The notes under the pieces: generated by a model
Told to the model about the DNA's origin: nothing
Seen by the model: the letters and a program-made list of their open reading frames with translations, nothing else
The model's database searches: none
Program-made: the position numbers and the translations under genes
Shown: piece after piece, positions 43,625-53,802 of the stretch
Numbering within the stretch: position 1 is the first letter of the stretch
Layout of the letters: every line of letters starts with the position of its first letter
NCBI GenBank assembly: GCA_002261195.1
Contig: MVBO01000003.1
Span: 92,143 to 156,142, forward strand
From: Bifiguratus adelaidae
Lineage: Eukaryota > Mucoromycota > Endogonomycetes > Endogonales
Length of the DNA stretch: 64,000 bases
Direction of reading: 5' to 3'

Positions 43625-44296
43625 TTACGCTTTTGGCCTTATCACTAGCACGGAACAATTGCAATGATTGACACAATGATCGCTTGTGGAGCCCACGAGC
43701 TGTCTTTATTGCATTTGTTAGCGATGAAATGAAATGCACCCACTTACCTCTTGAGAAATCCCAGACCGCGACTACCTATAATGAGCATGTCCACGTGGTG
43801 TTGCTTTGTTGCTTTGACAAGGGCTTCCTTTGTTTCACCCGACAGCAAGAGTTTTCGCGCATGAAACTATGCAATTTAACATCATCACATAGAGTGACCG
43901 GCGACGACCACTCACTTCCTTGGATTTCAATTTCGACACAACGCGATCCAACACTGCGCTCGCATTCGTCGTCAAATCTTCCATTCTCTTGGAATAATCC
44001 TCCAAAAACCATTCTGCTCCGTTAGCCACCGCGGCCAATGGTAATGGATCATAGGCAAACATGGTCGCGGTGGCGTCCATGCTCGTGATTGAGCTGCCCT
44101 CGCCTATGGCATAGGCCACAATGATATCGTCACTTGCATGAAAGATTTGATGTTCGAGGGCCCAGCGTAGAGCGTGCTCGCTTGCTTTAGAATGATCGTA
44201 GGCGATCATGATGGTTCGAGGTGTAGAGCGACCGTCTGCCGGTGACAAGAGTGGTGAGACATTGAGAGGAGATGGTTGTGCCTCCAATGCATCCAT
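43625..44296 (-). CDS. Universal stress protein (UspA) domain protein
   Basis: Three exons (43916-44296, 43748-43866, 43625-43703) encode 192 residues. After a Pro/Ser-rich leader of about 25 residues comes the Usp fold: TIMIAYDHSKASEHALRWAL, then VDMLIIGSRGLGFLKRQLVGSTSDH, containing the ATP-binding GxxG...GS pattern, and a final beta strand SVLVIRPKA. Such proteins bind ATP and respond to stress; the specific role here is unknown. The gene converges on the unknown 39.9-43.5 kb gene (76 bp apart) and diverges from the F-box gene. Confidence 0.9.
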
Positions 44297-44486
44297 GGCG
44301 GCCTATAATCACGCTAGATACTCGAAAGTTTGTCTTGCACCAAACAGAAAAAGTCGTGCAAAGCGTCGGAAAGCGAGAGAAACAAGGATGGAAGCCGACT
44401 CGCTCCTGAATCCAAACGCGCCTGAGGAATTTCATGCTTTCTTGTCAGTGTGACATTTTCCTTCTTTGGACCATGTGGCACCGGAC

Positions 44487-45680
44487 ATGACAGCTCATGG
44501 AGGATATTGGTCCCCTCGACACAAGCCGTTGACGTTGCTGCCAGAACTTCTGAGTCTCATCTTCTCTCACTTGCCACAAAGTCAATTGCATACGATTCTC
44601 CTGGTCAATTCCTACTTTTACTCTGTAGCTACACCGGTCCTTTACAAAGCGCCCAGTTTTACGCAACGCAACTCGCTTTACCTCTTTGCAGAGTCGCTGT
44701 GTTCAAGTATTCGTGGGAAATGCAATGGAAGACTGGTCAAGCGGTTATATGTGGGAGAGTTCTGGGCTCAAGGAGGCGTAGGCGACGAAGTGCTCGCGAT
44801 GATTTTACGAACGGTTCCGATGCTGGAAGAGATATCACTGATTGGATGTCGACGATTGACCGACAAAAGTATGAGCTTGCTAGGCATCTGCTGTCCAAGG
44901 CTCAGCTCGATCAACCTTGAAGGATGCGAACTCAGTTTCAGAACATTGCACGAAATTGCCTACCATTGTCGCGTGCTCAAAACACTCAATCTACGCGGCT
45001 GTCAAAGCTTGCCGGGTATGGCCTTGATTGTGTTTGGCAAGGTTGCGTCCCTCGAGCATATCAACCTGACCGACTGTCGATGGCTTTCAGCCGACCAAAC
45101 GACGCAAGATCTGCAAAAGCTTACAAAACTTCAGACACTGGAACTCATCAATTGCTCTGCCGTCGACGATGTCTTTCTCCAAGCTCTCATTAGCCCCGCC
45201 AATCCTCTTGACATTTCGCTCATCTCAAATCCGAGCATCGGCTTTCCCCAGCTGACACATCTCTACCTTTCCGGCAACGCAGACATTCATGACTCCGGTT
45301 TGTGCCCCTTTCTCACCGTTCATCCCACCATACAAGATTTATCGCTCGCCTGCACGTCCATCACCGATACATCCCTCAAGCACATTGCAGCGACCCTATC
45401 CAAACTCAGCGCCCTTGAAGTATCCTTTTGTCCCCATATCACGGCGGTTGGCATCCGGCATGTCATTCGCAAATGTCCACGTTTAATTGTCATTGGGTTG
45501 AAAAGTTGCGACAAGATTGACAGCGATGCCTTTCCTGAACTTACGGATAACCTCCACGATCGTGATGTCCAACTCAATTATCTATGGTATGAAGACTTGG
45601 AAAAGATACGACGACATGAACAAGAGTTACGACATATCGTCGATTGGGCAGAATCGCAGAATCGCAGGATGGCAATATGA
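44487..45680 (+). CDS. F-box and leucine-rich-repeat protein (SCF substrate receptor)
   Basis: One uninterrupted exon of 397 residues, unusual in this intron-rich window. An F-box-like segment at about 12-50 (LTLLPELLSLIFSHLPQSQLHTILLVN) would bind Skp1. Then come about ten AMN1/FBXL-type Leu- and Cys-rich repeats with the C...LTDKS...L pattern (EEISLIGCRRLTDKSMSLLG, LKTLNLRGCQSLPGMAL, LSLACTSITDTSLKHIA, LIVIGLKSCDKIDSDAF). It is a probable adaptor for ubiquitination of an unknown target, or an Amn1-like mitotic-exit factor. Lack of introns could mean it arose by retroposition, but codon usage looks ordinary and no poly-A or flanking repeat was noticed. Confidence 0.85.
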   Translation: MTAHGGYWSPRHKPLTLLPELLSLIFSHLPQSQLHTILLVNSYFYSVATPVLYKAPSFTQRNSLYLFAESLCSSIRGKCNGRLVKRLYVGEFWAQGGVGDEVLAMILRTVPMLEEISLIGCRRLTDKSMSLLGICCPRLSSINLEGCELSFRTLHEIAYHCRVLKTLNLRGCQSLPGMALIVFGKVASLEHINLTDCRWLSADQTTQDLQKLTKLQTLELINCSAVDDVFLQALISPANPLDISLISNPSIGFPQLTHLYLSGNADIHDSGLCPFLTVHPTIQDLSLACTSITDTSLKHIAATLSKLSALEVSFCPHITAVGIRHVIRKCPRLIVIGLKSCDKIDSDAFPELTDNLHDRDVQLNYLWYEDLEKIRRHEQELRHIVDWAESQNRRMAI

Positions 45681-45760
45681 CTGACATGGCTGTGGATACA
45701 GATACCGCTTCATCAAGTAATGCATAATGACACAATTCATTCGACTTAGATCATATACAT

Positions 45761-47501
45761 TCAGGAAACAATGCATTGGGGTCCCTTTTTTTTCTCTGGG
45801 CGCTCATTTTGAGGAATCATTTCACCTACAGTGGCTTCCACCAAACAAACATCATCCAAGGTTTTGGACAGCTTATAAATATCTTCCTCGTCTGGTGAGA
45901 TGCTCAATTCAATGTCGCCGGAGGTGATGCATTTCAAGACTTGCTCCATTCGCATTAGGCCGAGTTCTTGAGCATCCTTGTTCATGGAATAACTCAGTCG
46001 GAATCGTCCGATTTCCTCGGTATGGAAGGCTTCCCCAAAGGCAATATACACCTTGTGTTCTATGAGCGCATTAAATAACGTCTGACTTGGTATCTTGGGT
46101 GCTTCTCCACTTCGTTCCATCAGGAGATCCTTGATTTTATCGCAATAGGGTTTAAGATCGATCCACATGAAATGACCGGCTTGGGCTGGTAGGTAGCTGA
46201 TGTTGAGATGATCGAGGACCTTGCATGTACGGAGGTAACTGGCCGCCAACTTCTTTTGGTTGCGCAGCAAGAACCAGTTTGTCCATTTCGTGTCTTCCAA
46301 GATGGTTGAGCACAGGCTGTCGGTGATGGATGAGACCCAGGAGAATTCTGCATTGCCTCCTATGCCTTCCAGTACAGCCGAATTGAAGGGACTGATGGCA
46401 AATCCGACGCGAAGACCATTGATGCAGAAATCTTTGGACATGCCGTAGACGATATGTACAAGCTCGGGATTGATGAGCTCCACAAGGTTGGGCAATGCCA
46501 GCATACTGATAAAGGAGGACGAGTGCAGTGAAGAAGGATCGACATTGTCGGCATCAAAAGTGAACTGAGGCTCTTCAGCGTCGGCATCGTTCAAATGATG
46601 GTCAAACAGACTCAGCGCGTAGATTTCGTCAGACACAACGTGAATATTGTGCTTTGACGCAAACTTTAACAATGCTTCCAAAACTTCCCGAGAGTAGCAC
46701 CTGGCCGAAAATTAGCATAATGCGTACACAATACGATAGACGGATGACTGCCTTACCTTGCGAGAGGATTATGCGGGTTGGATAAGATCATACCCTTGAC
46801 AATGATACCTTCAGCCTGGCACTTACTCATGCATTGCTCCAAGGCCTCGATATGATCCACCTCGAAGGGACTTCTTCCATTCAAATTGACGGTGATTGCT
46901 CGAGCCCCGCTCTTGTGCGATACATCGGGATCAAACGCTCCATAGTATGGCGCGGTAATAAGCATGGCATCTCCAGGATTGCATAATGTGTAGGAAAAGG
47001 TATTGATGGCGGCGCAGGCACCATTTGTTGCAACGATATGATCAGCTTTGATAGGCGTTGCCGGGTTGAAATGAGCATTGATAAAGTTCGCCAACGCCGT
47101 TCGCAGTCTGACTGAGCCATTCGGACGACCATATCCGAGATCCTAACAAGGTTTTGAGCAACTAGTCTATTGGACGAAAGCCTGTCACAACATTGCCGTA
47201 AACTAACCTCGTACTCCATGTGAAGACTCTTTGGTAACTAGGGACAGCCGAGTAAGTCTTTATGTCATGACAACTGCATCATCGATGCAACCACAATGCA
47301 TACCTTGTCTAACAGTTCATCTGCCATCAACGTATTCTCGGCAACGCCCAAATTGACGATGCCATTGGGATTCTTTGTCTTGTGATAAGGATCCTCGAGG
47401 AAACGCAATACACCTTTCTTGAGCGGTATAGGATCATCTATATCCCGCTGCATACGCTTAGATATAGGCGGCGGCGGCGGTGCTCTATGTGCTGCAGTCA
47501 T
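45761..47501 (-). CDS. PLP aminotransferase class I/II, ACC-synthase-like, with C-terminal CaaX box
   Basis: Four exons (47304-47501, 47208-47237, 46757-47142, 45761-46700) encode 517 residues. The fold-type I aminotransferase core is clear: LGVAENTLMADELL, GYGRPNGS, NGACAAINTF, LSNPHNPLARCYSREVLE, VVSDEIYALSLF, the PLP-lysine segment YGMSKDFCINGLRVGF, and GRFRLSYSM. Sequence order and the SKDF motif match 1-aminocyclopropane-1-carboxylate-synthase-like enzymes, which in fungi often act as general amino-acid transaminases. The last residues are basic and end CIVS, a classic CaaX prenylation signal (see findings). A Pro run near the N-terminus precedes the domain. Confidence 0.88.
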
Positions 47502-47645
47502 GATATCTACCGTAGACTAGTGGATAAACAAGCGATAATAGCTGTTCTCACACAGGCTAATCAACTCCCCGTCCAACTTGCTTAATAAGCCAAGCCAATT
47601 TCAACCCTAGCCCTATATCCCACTCCCTGCACGCTGACGCGCGAC

Positions 47646-48758
47646 ATGAGCAGCATGGAAGACGATTTCTCGGACTATACATTGGGTGTCGTAGGATGCG
47701 GCACTATGGGTGTTGCCATCCTCTCTGGCATCCACGATCATATTGCCTCCAGCGACTCTTCCAAAGTCAAAAGCTTGCCGAGTAAATTCATCGCGACAGT
47801 CGCTTCGGAAGAGTCTGCAAAGTCACTCGTCCAGACATTTGATAAGGATCTAGGTGCCGGTGCTGTCGACGTGGCATGGGGTAACGGCTCGAATGTCGAC
47901 TTGGCCAGGAAGGCGGATATGATCCTCTTGTGGTACGTTACAGCCAAACCATGCGGTTTCGTTCAACTCACATTGATTCTATTCAAGCTGTAAACCGCAG
48001 GTTGCTTCTGTTATCTTGACCGATCCGGCAATGCAAGAAGCCTTGTCGGGAAAATGTGTCGTCAGTATTTGCGCCGGAGTGACGATACGACAGCTTCTTG
48101 AATTTACGGTCCAACATGCCTACATTATACGCGCCATGCCAAACACGCCTTGTAGGGTAAAGTATTTGCTGATGCATGCTCCTCTTGCGGCTTATTCACA
48201 CGTACAAGATCCGCGAGGGAATGACTGTGATTTCTCCCTCATACAACACACCAAAGCATTTCGTTACCCTTACACAAAACATATTTTCCACCCTTGGTCG
48301 TTGTCGACGTCTCGATGAGCGCCATTTGGATGCAGTGACAGCACTCAGTGGAAGTGGTCCTGCTTTTGGCTGGTGAGTTTCCGCTTCATCATGGTATAGC
48401 TTTGGCGGCACGCCGCTCATTGCCCATTTAGCGTGGTTTTAGAGGCATTTGCTGATGGAGGCGTCATGATGGGACTTCCTCGCGATGTTGCGACAGAGCT
48501 GGCAGCTCAGTGTAAGCATCAGATTGGCGTGTTTGACTGTACATAGCTGACCCTTCTTGTGATATAGCTCTACAAGGTGCGGCGCGCATGGTGCTCGAAA
48601 CAAAGCAACATCCAGCAGCCATCAAAGATGGCGTTACCACACCCGGGGGTTGTACAATTGCGGGACTTTTAACCATGGAAGATGGTAAGATTCGAAGCAC
48701 TTTGGCAAGGACAATACAAGAAGCAGCCAAAGTCGCCAAATCATTAGGCGGATCATGA
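47646..48758 (+). CDS. PRO3: Pyrroline-5-carboxylate reductase
   Basis: Final step of proline synthesis: reduces P5C with NAD(P)H. Five exons (47646-47932, 47988-48156, 48209-48372, 48432-48511, 48568-48758) encode 296 residues. The Rossmann loop is VVGCGTMGVAIL. Downstream are CKPQVASVIL, SICAGVTIRQL, IIRAMPNTPC, the core motif ALSGSGPAFGCVVLEAFADGG, MGLPRDVATELAAQ, and the substrate-binding DGVTTPGGCTIAGL. Length and motif order are normal. The start lies 144 bp from the divergent aminotransferase start. Confidence 0.96.
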
Positions 48759-48880
48759 GGCGCGGCCGGTGGGCGGATGGAAGAGGGGATGATGTCTCGA
48801 ATTCTAGATTGCCATGCGATGCAAAGACGTGAGGTTGTATAACATACAATAACGAGTCAGATTGAGGTACGGTAATGAGC

Positions 48881-50484
48881 TCATGTCGATGATTGCCTAG
48901 AATAAACATTCGTCAGCCTACGTTGTCGCGGTCTCTATCATTAGACAGACTTGAACTTACCAAACATGCGCTATATGATCATAGAAGGAGCATGTGACAA
49001 TCAGCGAATTCTTTACGTTGAAGCCAGGAGCATAACACCAATCACCGCCATAAGCCATGGATTTGTGTTCCAAGAACTCTGTCGTTACATGGCCGGTCAC
49101 AGGGTCTGCTGCAATACAAGTTAGTTGGCAATCACAACACAGGTTCAAACACTTACCGTCACGTTGGCCAATGATTCCACCCTGTACATGTATGGTAAAC
49201 GCGCCCGCGTGCATGGAAACGGAGAGCAATTGATGCTTGTCGACAGGATGCCATTTCAGTCGCCATACGCCTCCACCTGTTGGTATATCGGCAAGTGGAG
49301 CCCGCATGGACCGGGTGTCCCAGAGCAACACATGTTCATCGTAACTAAAGACGGAGCCATGAATATTTGGTGACCTTGTCCTCACATTGAAGTACCTTCC
49401 TGTCGCCAAGAGATGTTCTACATGCGGAGAGGACTGGATGGATGTCACGCCCATCTGATGCCTGCGCGCGTCAATTATTGCTGACTTTATGTGGTGGCTC
49501 TCACCGTTTGCTGACCAGCAGCGGCGTTTCTTTTGAGACACGCAAATCCCATGCCTTCAATCGGCAATCATCTCCACCTATTGTAGGCGCAAAACTTGAG
49601 CATTGTGCAATGAAGTGTATTTTGCAATGCAAGCGAGTATCTTACCGCTATACATCACATAAGGATCCCAATAGTTGAATCCGACAATCCAGGCTTCAAA
49701 GTCATGCGCATACCATTGTTCGGCTACTCTCATCTCTGACCCGTCAACCTCAATGACGCTGAGATCGCCCGATGAATGCGATGTTGCAATCTTTTGAGGA
49801 CTGTAGTCAACGGTTGAGCCACTGTTAGTCGCCTAGGGATTGACCGTACCTGGAATGCACACGATTTGACCAATCAAGAGAAAGGCACAATGTACCATCC
49901 TCAACCGGGGTTGTCAATATACGTCCCTTGCTGTTGAGCTGTTATAAAATTCAGTTTCTTTGCGTTTACGTTTGACCTGCTTACTTTGCCCAAGTCAGAG
50001 TCGAATTGGTACATGTTCAGGTATCCAAGAGAGTCAACGACTGCCAAACGCTTTTCCTGATCGACTATTTGATGCGACCTGTAGGATTGCATTTGATGTG
50101 GGCTCGATATTGGGCGTAAGTCACGCTCTCGTTGACTGACCATTTCGCATCCAGTATGGCTGGACAATTAATCCTCTGCTCTTCTATGCTATCATTTACA
50201 GCTTGAGTCATTTTTTGCGCAATATCGCGTCTTTACCGAACTCACATGCTAATGTCACCCTCATTGTCCTGTGCCTTAAACAAGTACAGTCGGCCAAGAC
50301 GTTCTTTTGGTGCGCTCTCCAGCGAGCCGTTGTTCGCTACATCACTCAGCTGATATGTTCCACATGTAAAGTATTCTCCTGTCTCTGGGAAAGGACAGAA
50401 TTCTATGGAATCAGCACTGTATTCCAAGTCAACAGACGCCAGCGACATTGAGCAAGAATGCAACATTACCATTTTGGGCAACAT
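48881..50484 (-). CDS. DPH7: Diphthine methylesterase, diphthamide biosynthesis protein 7 (WD repeat)
   Basis: Removes the methyl ester from diphthine on translation elongation factor 2 during diphthamide synthesis. Ten exons (50246-50484, 50141-50188, 49985-50078, 49850-49938, 49646-49821, 49505-49577, 49396-49461, 49157-49344, 48961-49108, 48881-48917) encode 385 residues of WD40 beta-propeller. Family-specific strings include DLEYSADSIEFCP, WYAHDFEAWIV...W, YSGGDDCRLKAWDLR, HQMGVTSIQSSP, SYDEHVLLWDTRS, VWRLKWHP, KSMAYGGDWCY and CSFYDHIAHVW. The intron at 49822-49849 would be only 28 nt. The start codon is 44 bp from the divergent start of the next gene; an internal Met a few residues in could be the true start. 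Confidence 0.88.
49822..49849 (-). other. 28-nt intron in DPH7
   Basis: GTACGG...ACTAACAG. The flanking exons read SLDWSNRVHS and SGSTVDYSPQ in DPH7 frame. Without removal the frame meets a TAA inside the segment. It contains the branch-like ACTAAC almost touching the acceptor AG. No other donor in phase was found upstream. Confidence 0.6.
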
Positions 50485-50528
50485 GGGAACAATGTGTAAG
50501 TTAGGTTTAGCGCTTCACTCCTTCTTTC

Positions 50529-51288
50529 ATGCTTGTATTGCTCTTCTACGTGCTGAACTTCTTGACAGAAGCATTGACTCAAAGTGAAGGTGCTTCCGGT
50601 TTACCATCCAGTAAGTGTCCTATATTACTTTTGCATAGAGTTTGCTTGTTATAACCTACGCCGCTTACAGGTACTCATGTATCTGGCGTCCCGTATGGTA
50701 TGTCTTGCTTTGGCAGCGCTCTATTGCATACTGACTTTTACCCAGTGCCCACGCCTATTCCTCGTTGCGCGCAACCGGCTATTTGCCCCATGATTATCAA
50801 AACTTGTCCGGCAGCGTGCCCAGATTTATGTTACATCAATGGTGAGTGGCAAGGTTCGTCAACGTGCTTTAAAACTCATGGCTCTCCTAGTATCGAATCC
50901 GTGCTGTCCAAAGTAAGTCGGAAAGGAGTCGTTGGCACATGCAGATACTTACGGTAACACCAGTGAAGGCATCGTGTATTGTCCAGGCTCGGACGCAGCC
51001 ATACCCTCAGAAGCAACAGGAACGCTGGGTTCAATCACTCAAGGCTTGACACCCAGCGCTATACCGACGGCTGATACATCCTCTGCCTCTTCTGACATCT
51101 CTGCATCATTTTCTGCTTCAGCCTCTGCGTCCACGTCTGTGTTATCTTCGTCACCAGTCACCCGTTCCATCAATGGTAGTCCAAGTGCGTCGGCAAGTGG
51201 AAGCGGTGGAAATAGATGTGCGTCACATGGTGTCGGGGAGATGACCCTTGCCGGTATCGTTGGTCTCACTGTCCTCTTTGCGTGGTAA
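50529..51288 (+). CDS. Secreted Cys-rich and Ser-rich protein, probably GPI-anchored
   Basis: Five small exons (50529-50610, 50671-50697, 50746-50841, 50891-50912, 50964-51288) give 183 residues in phase. The start has a signal peptide (MLVLLFYVLNFL). A compact Cys module follows, with CAQPAICPMIIKTCPAACPDLCYIN, a NPCCP pair and EGIVYCPGSD. Then about 80 residues are rich in Ser, Ala and Thr, and the end is hydrophobic (GEMTLAGIVGLTVLFAW). The Cys spacing suggests a small disulphide-bonded domain. No known family was recognised. Layout parallels the 36.7-kb protein (signal, short variable part, Ser tract, hydrophobic tail). Splice choice was guided by Cys-frame continuity. Confidence 0.62.
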
Positions 51289-51398
51289 AGATGAACTTGT
51301 ACCCGAATCGAATTGTATTCCATCCAACTTTTATCAACACATTGTAAAACCACATAGTAAACCACATCCATATTTTGTCTTGCTACACACACCATAGA

Positions 51399-52991
51399 TC
51401 AGAAAGAAACGACTTGACCAGAAAGAGTTGAAACGGTATTTGAGGAAGTGAACCCTGTCACATCCATGGGTAAAGGTAATCGCAAGACAGCCAGGGCTTC
51501 AGGAAGTTCACGCGCAATTCGGGTAGATTCGACCGTAGCCGCAGGAGGTGCGTACAAGCAGTACTTGTTTACAAGTGCAAAGTATAAGGGGGATAAAGGT
51601 GAAGCTGTAAGCTGCTTGGACTCGAGTGTTGAATGACCGCAATGTCGTGCCGATGACATGGGCAACAATGGCGCGGTAGGAGGTGTTGACGTGGAGAGGG
51701 GATGAGAGGAGGTGGATGAAAATGAGTCGGTGGAATGCAAGCCATTTTGTGCTCGAGGAAGTTCAACGTTGTGACGTTCCGGTTTGTTGTCGGGCCAAAA
51801 CGTGGCCGCATTCCGGGCCGATGGTTTCAGCGGCAGCTCAGACGGCTCGTCAAGATGCAGGCCACGAATGGTATGTGTCAAAGCATCCACATCCAGCTTG
51901 GATTGTCTTGTAAGCGTGGGTCGTTTCGCGGGTACCTTGACATTGGACCACTTTGGCGTGGCAGACACGGAATGGCAAACCGAGAATGCATAGTTTTGCG
52001 CGTGATAGTTGTCCCAAAATTCTTGTCCTGCCACCTTGTAACACACGGCCATGGCACCTGTGCACTGTGCGCCATTCAGGGCGATTTCACCCACAAAACA
52101 ATCCCAGCCTTCCCACGCCATGCACCGTCCAATCCATCGCGCTTGTGCAACTTGGCTCGTGCGCCATTCGTCCAGGGTGTAAAGAACCGAAACGTCTTTG
52201 GCATATGCAATGTTTTGCACGTAGATTGTGAACGACAATTGTGCTGAAGCCAATGAAGTTGACTGCAGGCGTAATGAATGCAAATGCACAGGTAACAGTG
52301 GCGCTTCACTGTCTTGTAGATCGGTCGAAGATTGCATCAAGTTCGATGGGGTTGTGCTAAGCTCCAAGGTTGCAGCTGGTTCTGGCACCGAGGACTCCAT
52401 CTCTGTTGGCTCGGCACTCACTTGAACGACACCATTCTCTTCATTGCCTTCGATGTCGGGCCACACGTGGATATCAGACGGACTCTCTAGTCCACAAAAA
52501 ATTCTCACATACTCCAATTGTCCGTCAAATGTGACCCTTTTCCTCAATTTTGGAGGAGTCATGTCTGAAGACCTGAGATGTCGAGAAGCAGGGGCAGGCG
52601 TCGACTTTGTCTTGCGAAGTGCAGGCTTGAGCGCACGATTCACCTGATTGGCTTCAATTGTTGGTACTGAGACATCATCTGGATGCAAGTGATTTGCAAA
52701 TGATCGGCGAAATTGGTGAGCAGCTGATGAACACGAGGTCAGGTCCTTGCGTGATGTGTCACTCATAGGATGGCCAGCTGAGTCGAATATAGATTTCTCC
52801 CGGTTACTTGGGTGACTTGGCAGATCTGTGTACGAGAGAGTCGACTTGACCTTTGCAATGAATACCCGCCTACCATAGAGGGGACGTTCATTGAGTGACA
52901 GGGCTGTTGTTCCCACCGCCAGGGATCCTTGTGTAGCGACATTGGATGCGACCGTGAGTGGCGTGCTAACTTTAATTGCAGTGTAAGGCAT
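51399..52991 (-). CDS. Glycogen-targeting protein phosphatase 1 regulatory subunit (CBM21; Gac1/PPP1R3-like)
   Basis: One exon, 530 residues. The PP1-docking RVxF motif (KRVTFDGQLEYVRIF) lies near residue 151 and the CBM21 glycogen-binding domain near 250-345: LRLQSTSLASAQLSFTIYVQNIAYAKDVSVLYTLDEW, WEGWDCFVGEI, then CYKVAGQEFWDNYHAQNYAF, with the WDNNxxxNY-type polysaccharide site. The rest is disordered and Ser/Thr/Pro-rich. It probably brings phosphatase 1 to glycogen to activate glycogen synthase. It is transcribed leftwards, convergent with the small secreted protein, and faces an 810-bp upstream region. Confidence 0.93.
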   Translation of the reverse strand: MPYTAIKVSTPLTVASNVATQGSLAVGTTALSLNERPLYGRRVFIAKVKSTLSYTDLPSHPSNREKSIFDSAGHPMSDTSRKDLTSCSSAAHQFRRSFANHLHPDDVSVPTIEANQVNRALKPALRKTKSTPAPASRHLRSSDMTPPKLRKRVTFDGQLEYVRIFCGLESPSDIHVWPDIEGNEENGVVQVSAEPTEMESSVPEPAATLELSTTPSNLMQSSTDLQDSEAPLLPVHLHSLRLQSTSLASAQLSFTIYVQNIAYAKDVSVLYTLDEWRTSQVAQARWIGRCMAWEGWDCFVGEIALNGAQCTGAMAVCYKVAGQEFWDNYHAQNYAFSVCHSVSATPKWSNVKVPAKRPTLTRQSKLDVDALTHTIRGLHLDEPSELPLKPSARNAATFWPDNKPERHNVELPRAQNGLHSTDSFSSTSSHPLSTSTPPTAPLLPMSSARHCGHSTLESKQLTASPLSPLYFALVNKYCLYAPPAATVESTRIARELPEALAVLRLPLPMDVTGFTSSNTVSTLSGQVVSF

Positions 52992-53802
52992 CGAAGCGTT
53001 GTTATGTCAACCAGGTGAAATGCTATAGACCGCAATGCATAAACACCGGCTAACTATCCTAGTCGGAACCTCTTCAAGAGTACTATCGAATTGAGAAGAC
53101 AAAAAGAAGAGATGTGAGCACTTTGGATCCCAAACAGCGAGAAAATAATCGCAAGAGAACGTGCGCCTGGTCCAGGAGTATGCTAGGACTTATTTAAATG
53201 ACATGCCGAGCATTGACCACCCAACCCCTTACTCATTCCGTTATCGCGTCCCCAAAAAAATCGCCAAATAACCAAAATTGGCGTATGTCGATGGTGGGGT
53301 AATGAATGACTCGTGGGTAATGTGCGCCGACTCGCATCGACGCAAATGTGAAGCGCGATAAAAAGAATGTCAGAGCCCATCTCCTTTACACTTACCCAAA
53401 GTAAATCGCTGGCTTGAAACTTGGCCTTTTGCAGTGTAGAATTGTGCACCGACCTCGATCGAGTGGTGATACAACGGACACAATAGAGCGCAGAGAATGG
53501 TTGCACAAGCGAAAAAGAAAGGACAGAGGAAAGTGCTGGGAAGCGGAAGAAGAGAGTGAGAGTAGATATGCCAATCAAAAAAAATTCTTGACATTGGTAA
53601 GCCCAACATCTCGTCATATCGTCCATGATGATCCTTTTTCATGCACAGTGACACGACAATGCTGCAATCTGTGCAACCTCAACATGAAGTCATCTCCCTG
53701 AAGCGTAGCACAGATACAAGTGGACCCTAACCCTAAACACGCGGGTTCATTTCCATACTGGGTTGAGGCGAAGCCCAGTACGGCCATGAGGATATAGCAC
53801 TC
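52992..53802. other. Divergent intergenic region with short interstitial telomere-like motif
   Basis: About 810 bp between two divergent genes. The only structured element is two tandem CCCTAA units at 53725-53736 with a partial third (to 53738). Other short ORFs here (for example 53183-53626 minus) have no domain and overlap in several frames. It probably holds long promoters for both neighbours. Confidence 0.5.
53725..53738 (+). repeat. Two CCCTAA telomere-type units (interstitial)
   Basis: CCCTAACCCTAAAC, the complement of TTAGGG repeats, in the middle of an intergenic region flanked by ordinary genes. Too short to be a telomere. It may be a chance match, a repair scar, or a binding site for a telobox factor such as Tbf1, which uses TTAGGG in fungal promoters. 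Confidence 0.45.

Noticed and set aside
44487-45680. F-box/LRR gene as a recent retrocopy because it has no introns
   Set aside because: No poly-A tract, target-site duplication or divergent codon use was seen; the CBM21 gene is also intronless.
53183-53626. 147-residue minus-strand ORF in the intergenic region
   Set aside because: Hydrophobic/Cys-rich translation but overlapping ORFs in several frames, no splice continuity and no start context; treated as non-coding.
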